Positions 1 through 7,011 of a stretch of DNA of 29,650 nucleotides are shown piece after piece (positions within the stretch are counted from its first letter, which is position 1; every line of letters starts with the position of its first letter). The translations under genes were made by a program, and so were the position numbers. The notes under the pieces are model-generated. The model saw only the letters and a program-made list of their open reading frames with translations. It had not been told where the DNA came from and searched no databases. The stretch comes from Salinicoccus sp. UBA3372 (lineage in GTDB: Bacteria > Bacillota > Bacilli > Staphylococcales > Salinicoccaceae): assembly GCA_002360325.1 (NCBI GenBank), contig DEQG01000068.1, positions 38,411 through 68,060 of the forward strand, in the 5' to 3' direction.

Positions 1-726
1 ATTATAGAATCCAGCATCTTCGGTATGAAGCACATGGAATACGCTACAGACCGTTATGAAAGAGATCCGGAAGACGATGTAAATATAGAATCCGAAAAAC
101 AGTCTGCGAACATGGCTAAAATTGTGCTTTCCACTGTACTCGTCGGTATATTGTCTTTTCTTATCGGTAAATTTATATTTACCTTGATTCCCGTATTTGT
201 AGCAGAGCTGTTTTCCGGTATCATCACAGGTCATTTCGGACAGGTTGCTCTGGAAACATTTTTTAAATTATTACTGCTGCTTGGCTATATTTATGTAATA
301 TCCTTTACGCCGATGATCAAACGGCTTTTCCAGTATCACGGCGCAGAACATAAAGTGATCAATACATTTGAATCCGACAAGGAACTCACAGTAAATAATG
401 TACAGGAACACTCAAGACTGCATTACAGATGCGGCAGCTCATTCATTCTGTTTACAGTACTGGTCGGCTTTGTAGTTTATATGTTCGTACCGGTCGAACC
501 GTTCTACGTGCGTATATTGAACAGAATATTTTTAATACCTGTTGTTTTGGGCTTATCATTTGAAGTGCTGCAGCTGACAAACAAACTAAGAGACATTCCG
601 GTCTTGAAGTGGCTGGGACTGCCGGGGCTGTGGTTACAGTACCTGACGACAAAGCAGCCTGAGAATGATCAGGTGGAAGTCGCAATCCACTCATTCAACC
701 AATTATTACGGAGGGATAAAGTTTGA
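1..726 (+). CDS. yqhQ: YqhQ-like DUF1385 membrane protein, 5' end missing
   Basis: The reading frame is open from the first base, so the gene begins outside the window; the ATG at 25 is internal. The visible part is about 241 residues, against roughly 300 for full-length DUF1385 proteins. It has a hydrophobic pair near residues 40-75, another hydrophobic stretch near 85-105, then the family-typical segment FQYHGAEHKVINTFE, then RLHYRCGSSF followed by two more membrane spans. The His/Glu-rich HGAEH and the HYRCG motifs are the recognisable core. Its biochemical function is not established; it is an integral membrane protein. In Bacillales it lies near efp, accBC and the gcv genes, which fits this context. 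It overlaps the next gene by 4 bases, indicating co-transcription and coupled translation. Confidence 0.88.
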   Translation: MIESSIFGMKHMEYATDRYERDPEDDVNIESEKQSANMAKIVLSTVLVGILSFLIGKFIFTLIPVFVAELFSGIITGHFGQVALETFFKLLLLLGYIYVISFTPMIKRLFQYHGAEHKVINTFESDKELTVNNVQEHSRLHYRCGSSFILFTVLVGFVVYMFVPVEPFYVRILNRIFLIPVVLGLSFEVLQLTNKLRDIPVLKWLGLPGLWLQYLTTKQPENDQVEVAIHSFNQLLRRDKV

Positions 727-941
727 AGAAAATTTTGCTCTACTTGTTTATAGCCGTTGCCATCATAGGGTTGATATTTAATATCGACATGGTAATGAAT
801 ATGATCCTGAGCTCACTAATTTTCATCTTGGTACTCGGCGCTGTCCTATACGGAATATATTACTTCTTTATACAGACCCCGAGTCAGAGAAAATATAAAC
901 GGGCACTCAGAAAATCCAGAAGAAGACACAGAAAGAGATGA
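723..941 (+). CDS. Small membrane protein, SA1362-like
   Basis: This 72-residue protein starts with TTG at 723, overlapping the TGA of yqhQ. A GGAGG at about 711-715 lies 7 to 8 bases upstream, which supports this start. Residues 1-50 form two hydrophobic segments separated by a short polar turn, and the last 20 residues are strongly basic (many Arg and Lys, ending RRRHRKR), so the tail probably faces the cytoplasm and may contact nucleic acid or phospholipid. The position directly after yqhQ and before the rhodanese gene matches the small conserved staphylococcal protein SA1362. I assign that family by position and size from memory; its function is unknown. A strong terminator follows immediately. 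Confidence 0.7.
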   Translation: MKKILLYLFIAVAIIGLIFNIDMVMNMILSSLIFILVLGAVLYGIYYFFIQTPSQRKYKRALRKSRRRHRKR

Positions 942-943
942 TT

Positions 944-968
944 AAAAGCACCTATGCGGGTGCTTTTT
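944..968 (+). terminator. Rho-independent terminator after the yqhQ unit
   Basis: A 9-bp stem (AAAAGCACC pairing with GGTGCTTTT), a 6-base loop and a T run, starting 3 bases after the stop codon. Confidence 0.88.
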
Positions 969-1058
969 CCATTTAGTCTTTTAGGATCACCATAATATTA
1001 AATTTGATTTATATCGTCGCCCATTCACCATTACGAAACTTATTCCGCCACTTCCCTC

Positions 1059-1087
1059 TTTTAAATTATATAAAAGTTAATTATAAT
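1059..1087 (+). promoter_or_regulatory. Possible promoter of the rhodanese gene
   Basis: A perfect -10 box TATAAT lies at 1082-1087, 35 bases before the TTG start. The -35 region 17 bp upstream (TTTTAA) is a poor match, so the call rests mainly on the -10 and on the terminator upstream. The rest of the 942-1122 gap holds nothing else I recognise. Confidence 0.38.
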
Positions 1088-1122
1088 GTTTAATGTGGAT
1101 GTATTTATGAGGAGGGCGAAAA

Positions 1123-1509
1123 TTGGATACTTGGTTAATAGTATTAATCGTACTCGTTGTACTTATTGCTCTATTATTAATAAATGGTCTTCTTAACATG
1201 AGGAATGTTAAAGCACTGCCGGAAGACGAATTTAAACAAGATATGAGAAAAGTGCAATTGGTCGATTTGCGTGAAAAGGAAAAGTTTGAACATGGTCATA
1301 TTCTGGGAGCAAGGAACATCCCTATGATGAATCTTTCAATCAAGATGGGATCATTGAGAAAAGATAAGCCGATCTATTTGTATGATCAGACAGGCAGACT
1401 TTCAATCAGAGCTGCAAAGATGTTGAAGAAAAAAGGATACACAGATGTATACATGCTGAAAAATGGAATCAGTAAATGGACTGGAAAGATCAAGTCTAAA
1501 AATAAATAA
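1123..1509 (+). CDS. Membrane-anchored rhodanese-like protein without catalytic cysteine
   Basis: This 128-residue protein starts with TTG at 1123, behind a strong GGAGGG. Residues 3-24 form one transmembrane helix and residues 35-125 a single rhodanese fold. The CH2A-like part VDLREKEKFEHGHILGARNIP and the C-terminal strand-helix are well kept. Active rhodaneses carry a Cys at the start of the active-site loop (CxxGxR); here the loop reads YDQTGR, with Asp at residue 88 in that place. Sulfurtransferase activity by the usual persulfide route is therefore unlikely, and a binding or regulatory role is the better guess. The neighbourhood (yqhQ on one side, gcvT on the other) matches the rhodanese gene of the S. 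aureus gcv region. It is a single-gene unit ending in a bidirectional terminator shared with gcvT. Confidence 0.88.
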   Translation: MDTWLIVLIVLVVLIALLLINGLLNMRNVKALPEDEFKQDMRKVQLVDLREKEKFEHGHILGARNIPMMNLSIKMGSLRKDKPIYLYDQTGRLSIRAAKMLKKKGYTDVYMLKNGISKWTGKIKSKNK

Positions 1510-1545
1510 AAGCAATTCTCCGACAGCTGGAGAATTGCTTTTTTA
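1509..1545. terminator. Bidirectional terminator between rhodanese and gcvT
   Basis: A 13-bp stem (AAAGCAATTCTCC and its complement at 1529-1541) with a 7-base loop. A T run follows on the plus strand and a T-rich tract follows on the minus strand, so it can end both convergent transcripts. Confidence 0.9.
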
Positions 1546-1557
1546 TATCTGTTTCAA

Positions 1558-2640
1558 TTAGTTTTTGTGGAATGGTGCTTTAACGAATTTAGCATCAACG
1601 TCTTTGTTACGGATTTTGATGATGAACTCTTTTTCAAGTTCGTGGAAGTCAGTATCAACCATTGCAAAACCGATTGAACGTTTTGTGGCCGGTGACTGTG
1701 TACCACTTGTAACGACACCAACCTGGCTGCCTTCTTTGTCAAATACTTCATAACCAGTACGTGCAATACCTTTGCCTGTAATTTCAAAGCCTTGAAGTTT
1801 ACGCTTAGCGCCTTCTTCTTTTTGCTTCTGCAATACATCTTTACCTATGAAATCACCTTTGTCCACTTTAACAGCAAAGCCCATTTTAGCTTCAATGGGA
1901 GTGATTTCTTCAGTGAGGTCCTGACCGTGAAGCGGCAGTCCGCCTTCAAGTCTTAAAGTATCACGTGCGCCAAGACCACATTCTACTGCACCTTCTTCTT
2001 TGAAGAGTTTCCAAAGAGCTACAGTATCTTCGCTCTTACAGTAGATTTCAAATCCGTCTTCACCTGTATAGCCAGTTTGTGAAAGGATTACATCTTTGCC
2101 ATCAACTTTGAAATCTGTTCTGAATTCAAACATTTTGATGTCGCTGATATCTTCTTCAACGTGCTTTTGAACCATTGCTCTAGCATTTGGTCCCTGAACA
2201 GCAATCTGACCGTATTCCGGAGATACGTTCTCTACTTTTGCATCAAAGCCTTCGATTGAATTCAACCATTCAAGGTCTTTGTCAGTATTGCCCGCGTTCA
2301 CAACAAGAATGTACTCATCTTCACCTAATTTATAAGCAACTAAATCATCGATTACTCCACCTTGTTCATTACACAGAAAAGTATAATGTGCTTTAACATC
2401 AGTGAGTTTAGTGATGTCGTTTGTAAGGACATGATTTAGAAACTGTACAGCTTCTTTACCTGAAACTTTGATTTCACCCATATGACTTACATCAAAGATT
2501 CCTACATCTTCTCTTACTGCATTGTGTTCTTCTTTGATGCTCGTGAATTGAACGGGCATTTCCCAACCACCAAAATCAACAAGTTTTGCACCACTTTCAT
2601 GATAATATTCATTCAATGGTGTTTTCTTTAATTCAGCCAT
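1558..2640 (-). CDS. gcvT: Glycine cleavage system T protein (aminomethyltransferase)
   Basis: This 360-residue protein has the usual family length. It transfers the methylene group from lipoyl-bound aminomethyl to tetrahydrofolate, releasing ammonia and forming 5,10-methylene-THF. The N-terminal folate-binding domain shows VDFGGWEMPVQF, DVSHMGEI and VQGPNAR, the middle shows QTGYTGEDGFEIYC, and the C-terminal barrel shows TSGTQSPATKRSIGFAMV. The ATG at 2638-2640 is preceded by AGGAGG about 10 bases away. In S. aureus and Bacillus, gcvT is followed by gcvPA and gcvPB. Here it is followed at once by a terminator, so the P-protein genes must lie elsewhere or be absent. Expression is probably controlled by the glycine riboswitch in its leader. 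Confidence 0.96.
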   Translation of the reverse strand: MAELKKTPLNEYYHESGAKLVDFGGWEMPVQFTSIKEEHNAVREDVGIFDVSHMGEIKVSGKEAVQFLNHVLTNDITKLTDVKAHYTFLCNEQGGVIDDLVAYKLGEDEYILVVNAGNTDKDLEWLNSIEGFDAKVENVSPEYGQIAVQGPNARAMVQKHVEEDISDIKMFEFRTDFKVDGKDVILSQTGYTGEDGFEIYCKSEDTVALWKLFKEEGAVECGLGARDTLRLEGGLPLHGQDLTEEITPIEAKMGFAVKVDKGDFIGKDVLQKQKEEGAKRKLQGFEITGKGIARTGYEVFDKEGSQVGVVTSGTQSPATKRSIGFAMVDTDFHELEKEFIIKIRNKDVDAKFVKAPFHKN

Positions 2641-2668
2641 AAATTGTTTTCCTCCTCAAAATAAATGA

Positions 2669-2696
2669 AACAGAACAACTGACCCGTTGCCCTGTT
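2669..2696 (-). promoter_or_regulatory. Hairpin between the glycine aptamer and gcvT
   Basis: On the minus strand an 11-bp stem (AACAGGGCAAC against GTTGTTCTGTT, with two G-U pairs) closes a 6-base loop and is followed by a moderately T-rich tract, just upstream of the gcvT ribosome binding site. It may be the expression platform (a weak terminator) or the short ghost-aptamer helix that accompanies singlet glycine riboswitches. It does not contain a second aptamer core. Confidence 0.6.
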
Positions 2697-2720
2697 GAGT
2701 AATCTTCAGGAAAGCGTCAC

Positions 2721-2798
2721 AATACTGTTCTTTTGCCTGAGAGATTCACCTGTTAAGGCTTGCTCCTTCGGCGACGACTCAACGTGCTCTCCAGTATT
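2721..2798 (-). ncRNA. Glycine riboswitch aptamer
   Basis: On the minus strand a P1 helix, AATACTG with CAGTATT, closes a 78-base element containing the conserved glycine aptamer core: GGAGAG near 2786-2792, CGCCGAAGGAGCAA near 2760-2773, and CTCTCAGGCAAAAGA near 2729-2743. Glycine riboswitches normally turn on gcv operons when glycine is high, and this one lies 80 bases upstream of gcvT. Only one aptamer is visible, whereas the common form has two in tandem. Confidence 0.92.
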
Positions 2799-2840
2799 GA
2801 TCTTACGCAAAATTGTGTTGTTCCAACAATATACCTTCTT

Positions 2841-2870
2841 ATTATATCAATAAGTCGAATTGTTAGGCAA
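2841..2870 (-). promoter_or_regulatory. Promoter of the gcvT leader
   Basis: On the minus strand a -35 TTGCCT (2865-2870) and a perfect -10 TATAAT (2841-2846) are separated by 18 bp. Transcription would start about 35 bases before the riboswitch P1 helix. No terminator separates aroK from this promoter, so read-through from the comG-aroK unit is possible. Confidence 0.65.
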
Positions 2871-2888
2871 GCTTTAACATTCCAATTG

Positions 2889-3395
2889 TCATGAGCTGCG
2901 GTCAAGACCTTCCAATTCCAGTACTACTGCTTCTATTTCTGGCACTTCGAGACCCGCATCCACCTGATAATGAGACGTTTCTTCGTAAAATTTCAGTCTC
3001 GATTCGTATAATTCCTTTGCCGCATCATAGTCATTTTTCAGCATCGGCCGCCCTTCATCATTTTTAACACGCTCATACAATAGATTGAACGGCGCCGAGA
3101 GGAAATATATGTTATGATTTTTATTTTCCTTAAGAAGGTCTCTTGACTCTTCGTATGTAATGATGCCGCCGCCTGTTGAGATGACTGCATCAGTATTGCC
3201 GATCACTTTTTTTAAAGTATTCTTTTCAATCTGTCTGAATCCGCTCTCGCCCAGATTTTGAAAAATCGAGCTGATCGACTGGCCGGCCTCTTCTACAATA
3301 TAGTGGTCGAGGTCTATGAATTCCTTACCCGTGCTTTGTGCCAGACGTTCACCTACGGTCGTCTTACCGCTGCCCATAAAACCTGTTAAAATCAT
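2889..3395 (-). CDS. aroK: Shikimate kinase
   Basis: This 168-residue cytoplasmic enzyme phosphorylates shikimate at the 3-hydroxyl with ATP, in the chorismate pathway to aromatic amino acids. The P-loop GFMGSGKTT lies at about residues 5-13. DLDHYIVEEAG carries the shikimate-binding Asp, STGGGI is the Walker B-like glycine motif, and the lid segment with EGRPML is present. The length fits the family. The start codon lies 5 bases after the comGG-like stop, and its ribosome binding site (AGGGTG) includes that stop codon, so translation is probably coupled to the comG operon. The comG-to-aroK order is also seen in staphylococci. Confidence 0.95.
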   Translation of the reverse strand: MILTGFMGSGKTTVGERLAQSTGKEFIDLDHYIVEEAGQSISSIFQNLGESGFRQIEKNTLKKVIGNTDAVISTGGGIITYEESRDLLKENKNHNIYFLSAPFNLLYERVKNDEGRPMLKNDYDAAKELYESRLKFYEETSHYQVDAGLEVPEIEAVVLELEGLDRSS

Positions 3396-3399
3396 CTTT

Positions 3400-3591
3400 T
3401 CACCCTGTTCCGATTATTTTATTAATGTAATTTTCATATATTAATATTAAATTTGTCCTGATTTCAATCACCATCATGTATCTATTATAGAAGTGGTAAT
3501 AAACAGATATCAAATAAATCAGTATAATATATAGTGAAAAGCTGATAAAGCCATCATTTTTTAATAATAATTTCTTCATCGAATTCTCCAT
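3400..3591 (-). CDS. comGG: ComGG-like minor pseudopilin, very short
   Basis: This 63-residue protein is encoded between comGF and aroK. Residues 13-32 read DGFISFSLYIILIYLISVYY: a prepilin-type Gly-Phe junction followed by a hydrophobic helix. They are followed by a polar stretch, EIRTNLILIYENYI, reminiscent of the ELYIGENLL region of Bacillus ComGG. It overlaps the end of comGF by 38 bases. Bacillus ComGG is about twice as long and this protein stops right after the N-terminal helix, so it is either a reduced minor pseudopilin or a decaying remnant. The symbol is inferred from position and this limited resemblance; similarity alone would not establish it. Confidence 0.55.
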   Translation of the reverse strand: MENSMKKLLLKNDGFISFSLYIILIYLISVYYHFYNRYMMVIEIRTNLILIYENYINKIIGTG

Positions 3592-3997
3592 TGGTTTTAA
3601 TTTTAATTTTTATAACTTGTTTTTCGTCACTAATATTCCAGGTGGTGACATCAAACAGCATCGTTATAAACCCTTCATTATTTATACTTTTTATAATTCT
3701 TGTATTATTCAGCTGATATTCTATTTTGCCGCGCGCTGTTTCAAAAACAATCGAATCATGGTCACTTTTCTCTACTTTTTCAGAAGAGTCAGACGTTTCA
3801 ATAATATCCATTATGAAGATGTCGCCGTCAAGATCGGTGTCTATCAATCCGTATTGTGAAAACACTCCAAAAGCTGCTGGTAATATAAATGCAATCAGAC
3901 TGATCACTGAAAGTGAAAACAATGTTTCGAGGTAAGTGAACCCACAATTATTTAATACTGATGCATAAATCTTTCTTGATTTTGTCACATATCTCAC
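3554..3997 (-). CDS. comGF: Competence pseudopilin ComGF
   Basis: This 147-residue minor pseudopilin belongs to the DNA-uptake pseudopilus. The prepilin junction CG-FTYLETLFSLSVISLIAF lies near residues 18-35, with the conserved Glu five residues after the cleavage Gly. The C-terminal domain is a beta-rich soluble part (SIVFETARGKIEYQLNN, then TTWNISDEKQVIKIKIKT). It overlaps comGE by 50 bases. The start is supported by GGGTGAG a few bases upstream. ComGF is expected to be processed by the prepilin peptidase ComC, which is not in this window. Confidence 0.88.
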   Translation of the reverse strand: MRYVTKSRKIYASVLNNCGFTYLETLFSLSVISLIAFILPAAFGVFSQYGLIDTDLDGDIFIMDIIETSDSSEKVEKSDHDSIVFETARGKIEYQLNNTRIIKSINNEGFITMLFDVTTWNISDEKQVIKIKIKTNGEFDEEIIIKK

Positions 3998-4259
3998 CCG
4001 GCCTCACCAAAAATTTATCATTACCTTTTTTAAATTCTTCAAAAGATTCATATCCTGAAAGCGAGATGTACAACTCTCTGTTGAACTTCAACTGTGATTG
4101 AGTGATGCTGTCATATTGCACAAGGACAAGAAGTGCAGGAAGCAGTATATTGGTAATTATTAACAGAGTCAACAATGACAGCAGTGAATCCATCAATAAA
4201 AAACCATCATCGTTCAATTCTGAATTGTCCTTTTTGAATTTGAAATACAAATCGAACAT
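3948..4259 (-). CDS. comGE: Competence pseudopilin ComGE
   Basis: This short minor pseudopilin is about 100 residues long. The prepilin-like junction is DDG-FLLMDSLLSLLTLLIITNILLPA, in which Asp replaces the usual Glu. A soluble tail of about 55 residues follows. Two starts are possible. The ATG at 4257-4259 directly abuts its GGGGAGG, which leaves no spacing. The TTG at 4248-4250, three codons later, has a 9-base spacing and is the more likely start. Either start overlaps the end of comGD by more than 40 bases. The position between comGD and comGF supports the name. Confidence 0.8.
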   Translation of the reverse strand: MFDLYFKFKKDNSELNDDGFLLMDSLLSLLTLLIITNILLPALLVLVQYDSITQSQLKFNRELYISLSGYESFEEFKKGNDKFLVRPGEICDKIKKDLCISIK

Positions 4260-4626
4260 CCTCCCCGCTGCAATTAAAAATTATCGCTCCAAAGGCATTT
4301 GTGTTTCCTGAAGAAAGATAATTGAACCTTTTAAGACCACCGCTCTTCAGTCTGCACGTTGTCAGAGGATATTCATAAATATCTTTACGGTCAAGTGAAC
4401 GCACAGTCAATTTATCACCCACATGATCGATCAGAACAGTATGGGCTTTCTCCTGCTGTATGCTCCTGATCTGAGCAGCCTTAAAGAAATACGAAATGTT
4501 ACTGATTTCAGTTTCTTTATCATCGGGGTTGTAGTCAGGCATCGTATTGACAGAGATAAGAAGTATGACGCTGACAACAAAAAGTGTCAGCATCATTTCC
4601 ATCATTGTAAACCCTTTAATTTTCAG
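4207..4626 (-). CDS. comGD: Competence pseudopilin ComGD with probable CTG start
   Basis: This minor pseudopilin is 139 residues long if translation starts at CTG 4624-4626. The first ATG in frame (4603-4605) would lose the prepilin motif. The three codons just upstream encode Gly-Phe-Thr, giving the class III signal MKIKG-FTMMEMMLTLFVVSVILL, with Glu at position +5. An in-frame TAG at 4630-4632 blocks any longer version, and no ATG, GTG or TTG lies between it and the motif; only CTG (4626) or ATT (4620) can serve. The CTG start overlaps comGC by 11 bases, so re-initiation by coupled ribosomes is plausible. The C-terminal part is a beta-rich pseudopilin domain. Confidence 0.85.
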   Translation of the reverse strand: MKIKGFTMMEMMLTLFVVSVILLISVNTMPDYNPDDKETEISNISYFFKAAQIRSIQQEKAHTVLIDHVGDKLTVRSLDRKDIYEYPLTTCRLKSGGLKRFNYLSSGNTNAFGAIIFNCSGEDVRFVFQIQKGQFRIER

Positions 4627-4954
4627 TGCCTACTCTCTTTGCCTCACCACCTGAAACCGTAATTTTTACACCATTTGCACATTCTAACTGATCTTTTGTG
4701 ATGTACCCTCCAGTTTCCAGTGCTCCTATATCTGCTGGGTCCGATCCGTGATTTAATTTATAAGCCTGGACCTGGCTCTGCACCATCTTCACCTGGGCGT
4801 CACATCCGGTGTCCTGAACACTTGAACTCTGAGCAGCGATATTCGGAATGATGAGTATGATCAGCACGGATATGACAAGCAGTACAAGCAGCATCTCGAT
4901 CAATGTAAATCCATCTTCATTCCTAACAATTTTTTTCATAAAAAGTTTTCTCAT
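4616..4954 (-). CDS. comGC: Major competence pseudopilin ComGC
   Basis: This 112-residue protein is the main subunit of the competence pilus that binds and pulls in DNA. The prepilin junction is NEDG-FTLIEMLLVLLVISVLIILIIP, with a basic leader of 15 residues ending at Gly. Two cysteines (about residues 50 and 92) could form a disulfide. The ATG at 4954 has GAGGGG 9 bases upstream. An 18-base gap separates it from comGB. Confidence 0.95.
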   Translation of the reverse strand: MRKLFMKKIVRNEDGFTLIEMLLVLLVISVLIILIIPNIAAQSSSVQDTGCDAQVKMVQSQVQAYKLNHGSDPADIGALETGGYITKDQLECANGVKITVSGGEAKRVGTEN

Positions 4955-4972
4955 AGTAAATTCCCCTCGTCT

Positions 4973-6028
4973 TTAATTTAACGTAGACATCATCTGAAAT
5001 ATGGGTAACATTATAACGAGATACAGGCATACGATCAGCACCCCTAAAATGCTGAATATGACAGGCTGTATTCTTTTAGTTAAGTTTTCTATACGCATAA
5101 TTATTTTCTCCAAAGTGTACTCACTGAAAATAACAAGCTCTTTACCCACTTCACTGTTTAACTCACCGTGACTGATGAAAATGGACAGCTTCTCATCCAG
5201 TATTGGAATATCTTTTACGGCCGCTGACATTGAGTTGCCCTGGTTGAGTTTCTGTTCTATCCTGATTGCGATGTAATTTAAATAAGCACTCAATGATTGG
5301 TTTTTAAACAATGCAATGATTTCTTTAACTTCCAGCCCGTTATTAATAAAATAGCCGAATTCTCTGGAAAACCTGTATGTGTGGTAATGCACCACATAAA
5401 ATTTCAACAGCGGCACTTTCAATAAAATCCTGATCTGTGTTTCTACCGGAGCGTATTTTATTATCAGGACTATGATAAGAAACAGCACAGTAAATACTGC
5501 TATCAACCCGATAACCGCCTCCGGAAGAATTTCAAGCATGACTGTAAGTACACTGACAATCCCTTTCGCTTCAGTGCCGATTGAATTATAAAGTGACTGG
5601 AACTGGGGGATGACAGTATAATTCAATATGATCAGCATGACGATGAATATACTGACCAGCAGAAGTGGATACTGTATCGATTTAATCAGTTTTGAAAATG
5701 TCTTCCGCCTGTTATCAAGGTATATTGCCGATTCCTTCAGGTTATTGATCATCTCTCCGTGAATCTCTGCGAAGACAACCTGGATGATAATTGACTTTCT
5801 AAAGCCCAGCATCTTTAAAATGTCACTGAGCTTTTCACCATTACCAATCTGCCTTAATGCCTCCTCCTTCGTATTCTGTTTTAATACATCATATTGTTCA
5901 AGAAGGAATATTAAAGCGTTGTACATAGTGAAGCCGCTTTCCATCAAAGTGCTTAATTTCAATAAAAAATGACTGTCATAAATACCGAGTTTATTTGAAC
6001 TTTTGATTGTAGTATGAAAATTCTTCAT
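4973..6028 (-). CDS. comGB: Competence pilus platform protein ComGB
   Basis: This 351-residue polytopic membrane protein belongs to the type II secretion F / PilC family. It is the inner-membrane platform on which the ComGA ATPase assembles pseudopilins. Two homologous halves are visible: an N-terminal soluble segment (LLKLSTLMESGFTMYNAL), then membrane spans near residues 120-145 and 165-190. A second segment (FSREFGYFINNGLEVKEI) is followed by the final C-terminal membrane helix. The length fits the family. It overlaps comGA by 38 bases, which fits coupled translation. Confidence 0.93.
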   Translation of the reverse strand: MKNFHTTIKSSNKLGIYDSHFLLKLSTLMESGFTMYNALIFLLEQYDVLKQNTKEEALRQIGNGEKLSDILKMLGFRKSIIIQVVFAEIHGEMINNLKESAIYLDNRRKTFSKLIKSIQYPLLLVSIFIVMLIILNYTVIPQFQSLYNSIGTEAKGIVSVLTVMLEILPEAVIGLIAVFTVLFLIIVLIIKYAPVETQIRILLKVPLLKFYVVHYHTYRFSREFGYFINNGLEVKEIIALFKNQSLSAYLNYIAIRIEQKLNQGNSMSAAVKDIPILDEKLSIFISHGELNSEVGKELVIFSEYTLEKIIMRIENLTKRIQPVIFSILGVLIVCLYLVIMLPIFQMMSTLN

Positions 6029-6983
6029 CGTTTAAATGTCCCTCATTTTTAAGTGTCAGTAACCTGTCATCAAGTGTTCTGTAACTCACTTTCCTTCCGA
6101 GCAAACAATCATTGATATCAGAAGCAGTCAAATATTCATATACAATGAAACTCTTCGACTTTGTATGAAGTATTCTCTGGTTTATAATCAATGATATGCT
6201 CTGCTTCAGTTCCTCATCATATAAATCGAAATCCTTAAGGCGGCTGATTGTACTGACAGCAGATTTGCTGTGGAATGTACTGAATACGAGATGCCCTGAT
6301 AAACTGGCACTGAGGAGCTCCCTCGCTATCGTCTTATCTCTTATTTCACCAAACATCAGAACATCGGGATCGCACCTCAACGCACCTCTTAATAAAGGCT
6401 CATATGATATGTTTGCCTTATCATTGATTTCCACCTGCACCATCCCGTCAATTTCATATTCTATCGGATCTTCAATACTGATCACCTGTCTTGACCCTTC
6501 CTTTATGACTTCATTGAGCAGGTTGGACATCAAAGTCGATTTTCCTGAGCCTGTCGGTCCTGTAAAAAGAATCAGACCTTGTGACAGTCTCATATAATCT
6601 TTGAAAAATTCGAATTCATTCTTATTTATGAACAATGATTGTGCGGGCCGCTTGTCCAGTGTATCCAGAATTCTGATCACTACGACTTCATCCATAAGTG
6701 TTATCGGCAACGTGCTGACTCTCATTACAAGTTCCTCATCATTAATTTTCAAAGTGGTCTTTCCGCTTTGAGGGATTTTGTGTTCATTTATATCAAGTTC
6801 AGCGATAAATTTTAAAAAATTTATTAATCGCTTGAATTCATCTTTTGATATTTCCTGAAAGTCTGTCATTTTGCCTTTCTGCCGAAATTTTATCCTGCCA
6901 CATTCACTTTCAAGTATAATGTGAATATCAGTAGCATCATTTTCCTGTGCACTTTCCAAAATATTGATAATTTTATTTTTCAT
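5991..6983 (-). CDS. comGA: Competence pilus ATPase ComGA
   Basis: This secretion ATPase (type II/IV GspE/PilB family) powers pseudopilus assembly at the cytoplasmic face. It is 330 residues long from the ATG at 6983, which has GGAGGG about 8 bases upstream. An upstream in-frame codon at 7049 would add 22 residues but lacks a ribosome binding site. Visible motifs are Walker A GPTGSGKST, the Asp-box IEDPIEYEIDGMVQVEIN, Walker B PDVLMFGEIRD and the His-box HLVFSTFHSKSA. It is the first gene of the comG operon. A competence-type control site is possible upstream, but no clear sigma-A promoter was found. Confidence 0.95.
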   Translation of the reverse strand: MKNKIINILESAQENDATDIHIILESECGRIKFRQKGKMTDFQEISKDEFKRLINFLKFIAELDINEHKIPQSGKTTLKINDEELVMRVSTLPITLMDEVVVIRILDTLDKRPAQSLFINKNEFEFFKDYMRLSQGLILFTGPTGSGKSTLMSNLLNEVIKEGSRQVISIEDPIEYEIDGMVQVEINDKANISYEPLLRGALRCDPDVLMFGEIRDKTIARELLSASLSGHLVFSTFHSKSAVSTISRLKDFDLYDEELKQSISLIINQRILHTKSKSFIVYEYLTASDINDCLLGRKVSYRTLDDRLLTLKNEGHLNDEEFSYYNQKFK

Positions 6984-7011
6984 AAATTTCCCTCCTACTA
7001 TATATAATCCT

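Noticed and set aside
1554..1838. 94-codon minus-strand frame within gcvT
   Set aside because: It lies in a different frame of the conserved gcvT C-terminal domain and shows no domain of its own.
6196..6597. 133-codon plus-strand frame opposite comGA
   Set aside because: The opposite strand encodes a complete secretion ATPase with Walker and His-box motifs; this frame has no signal for translation.
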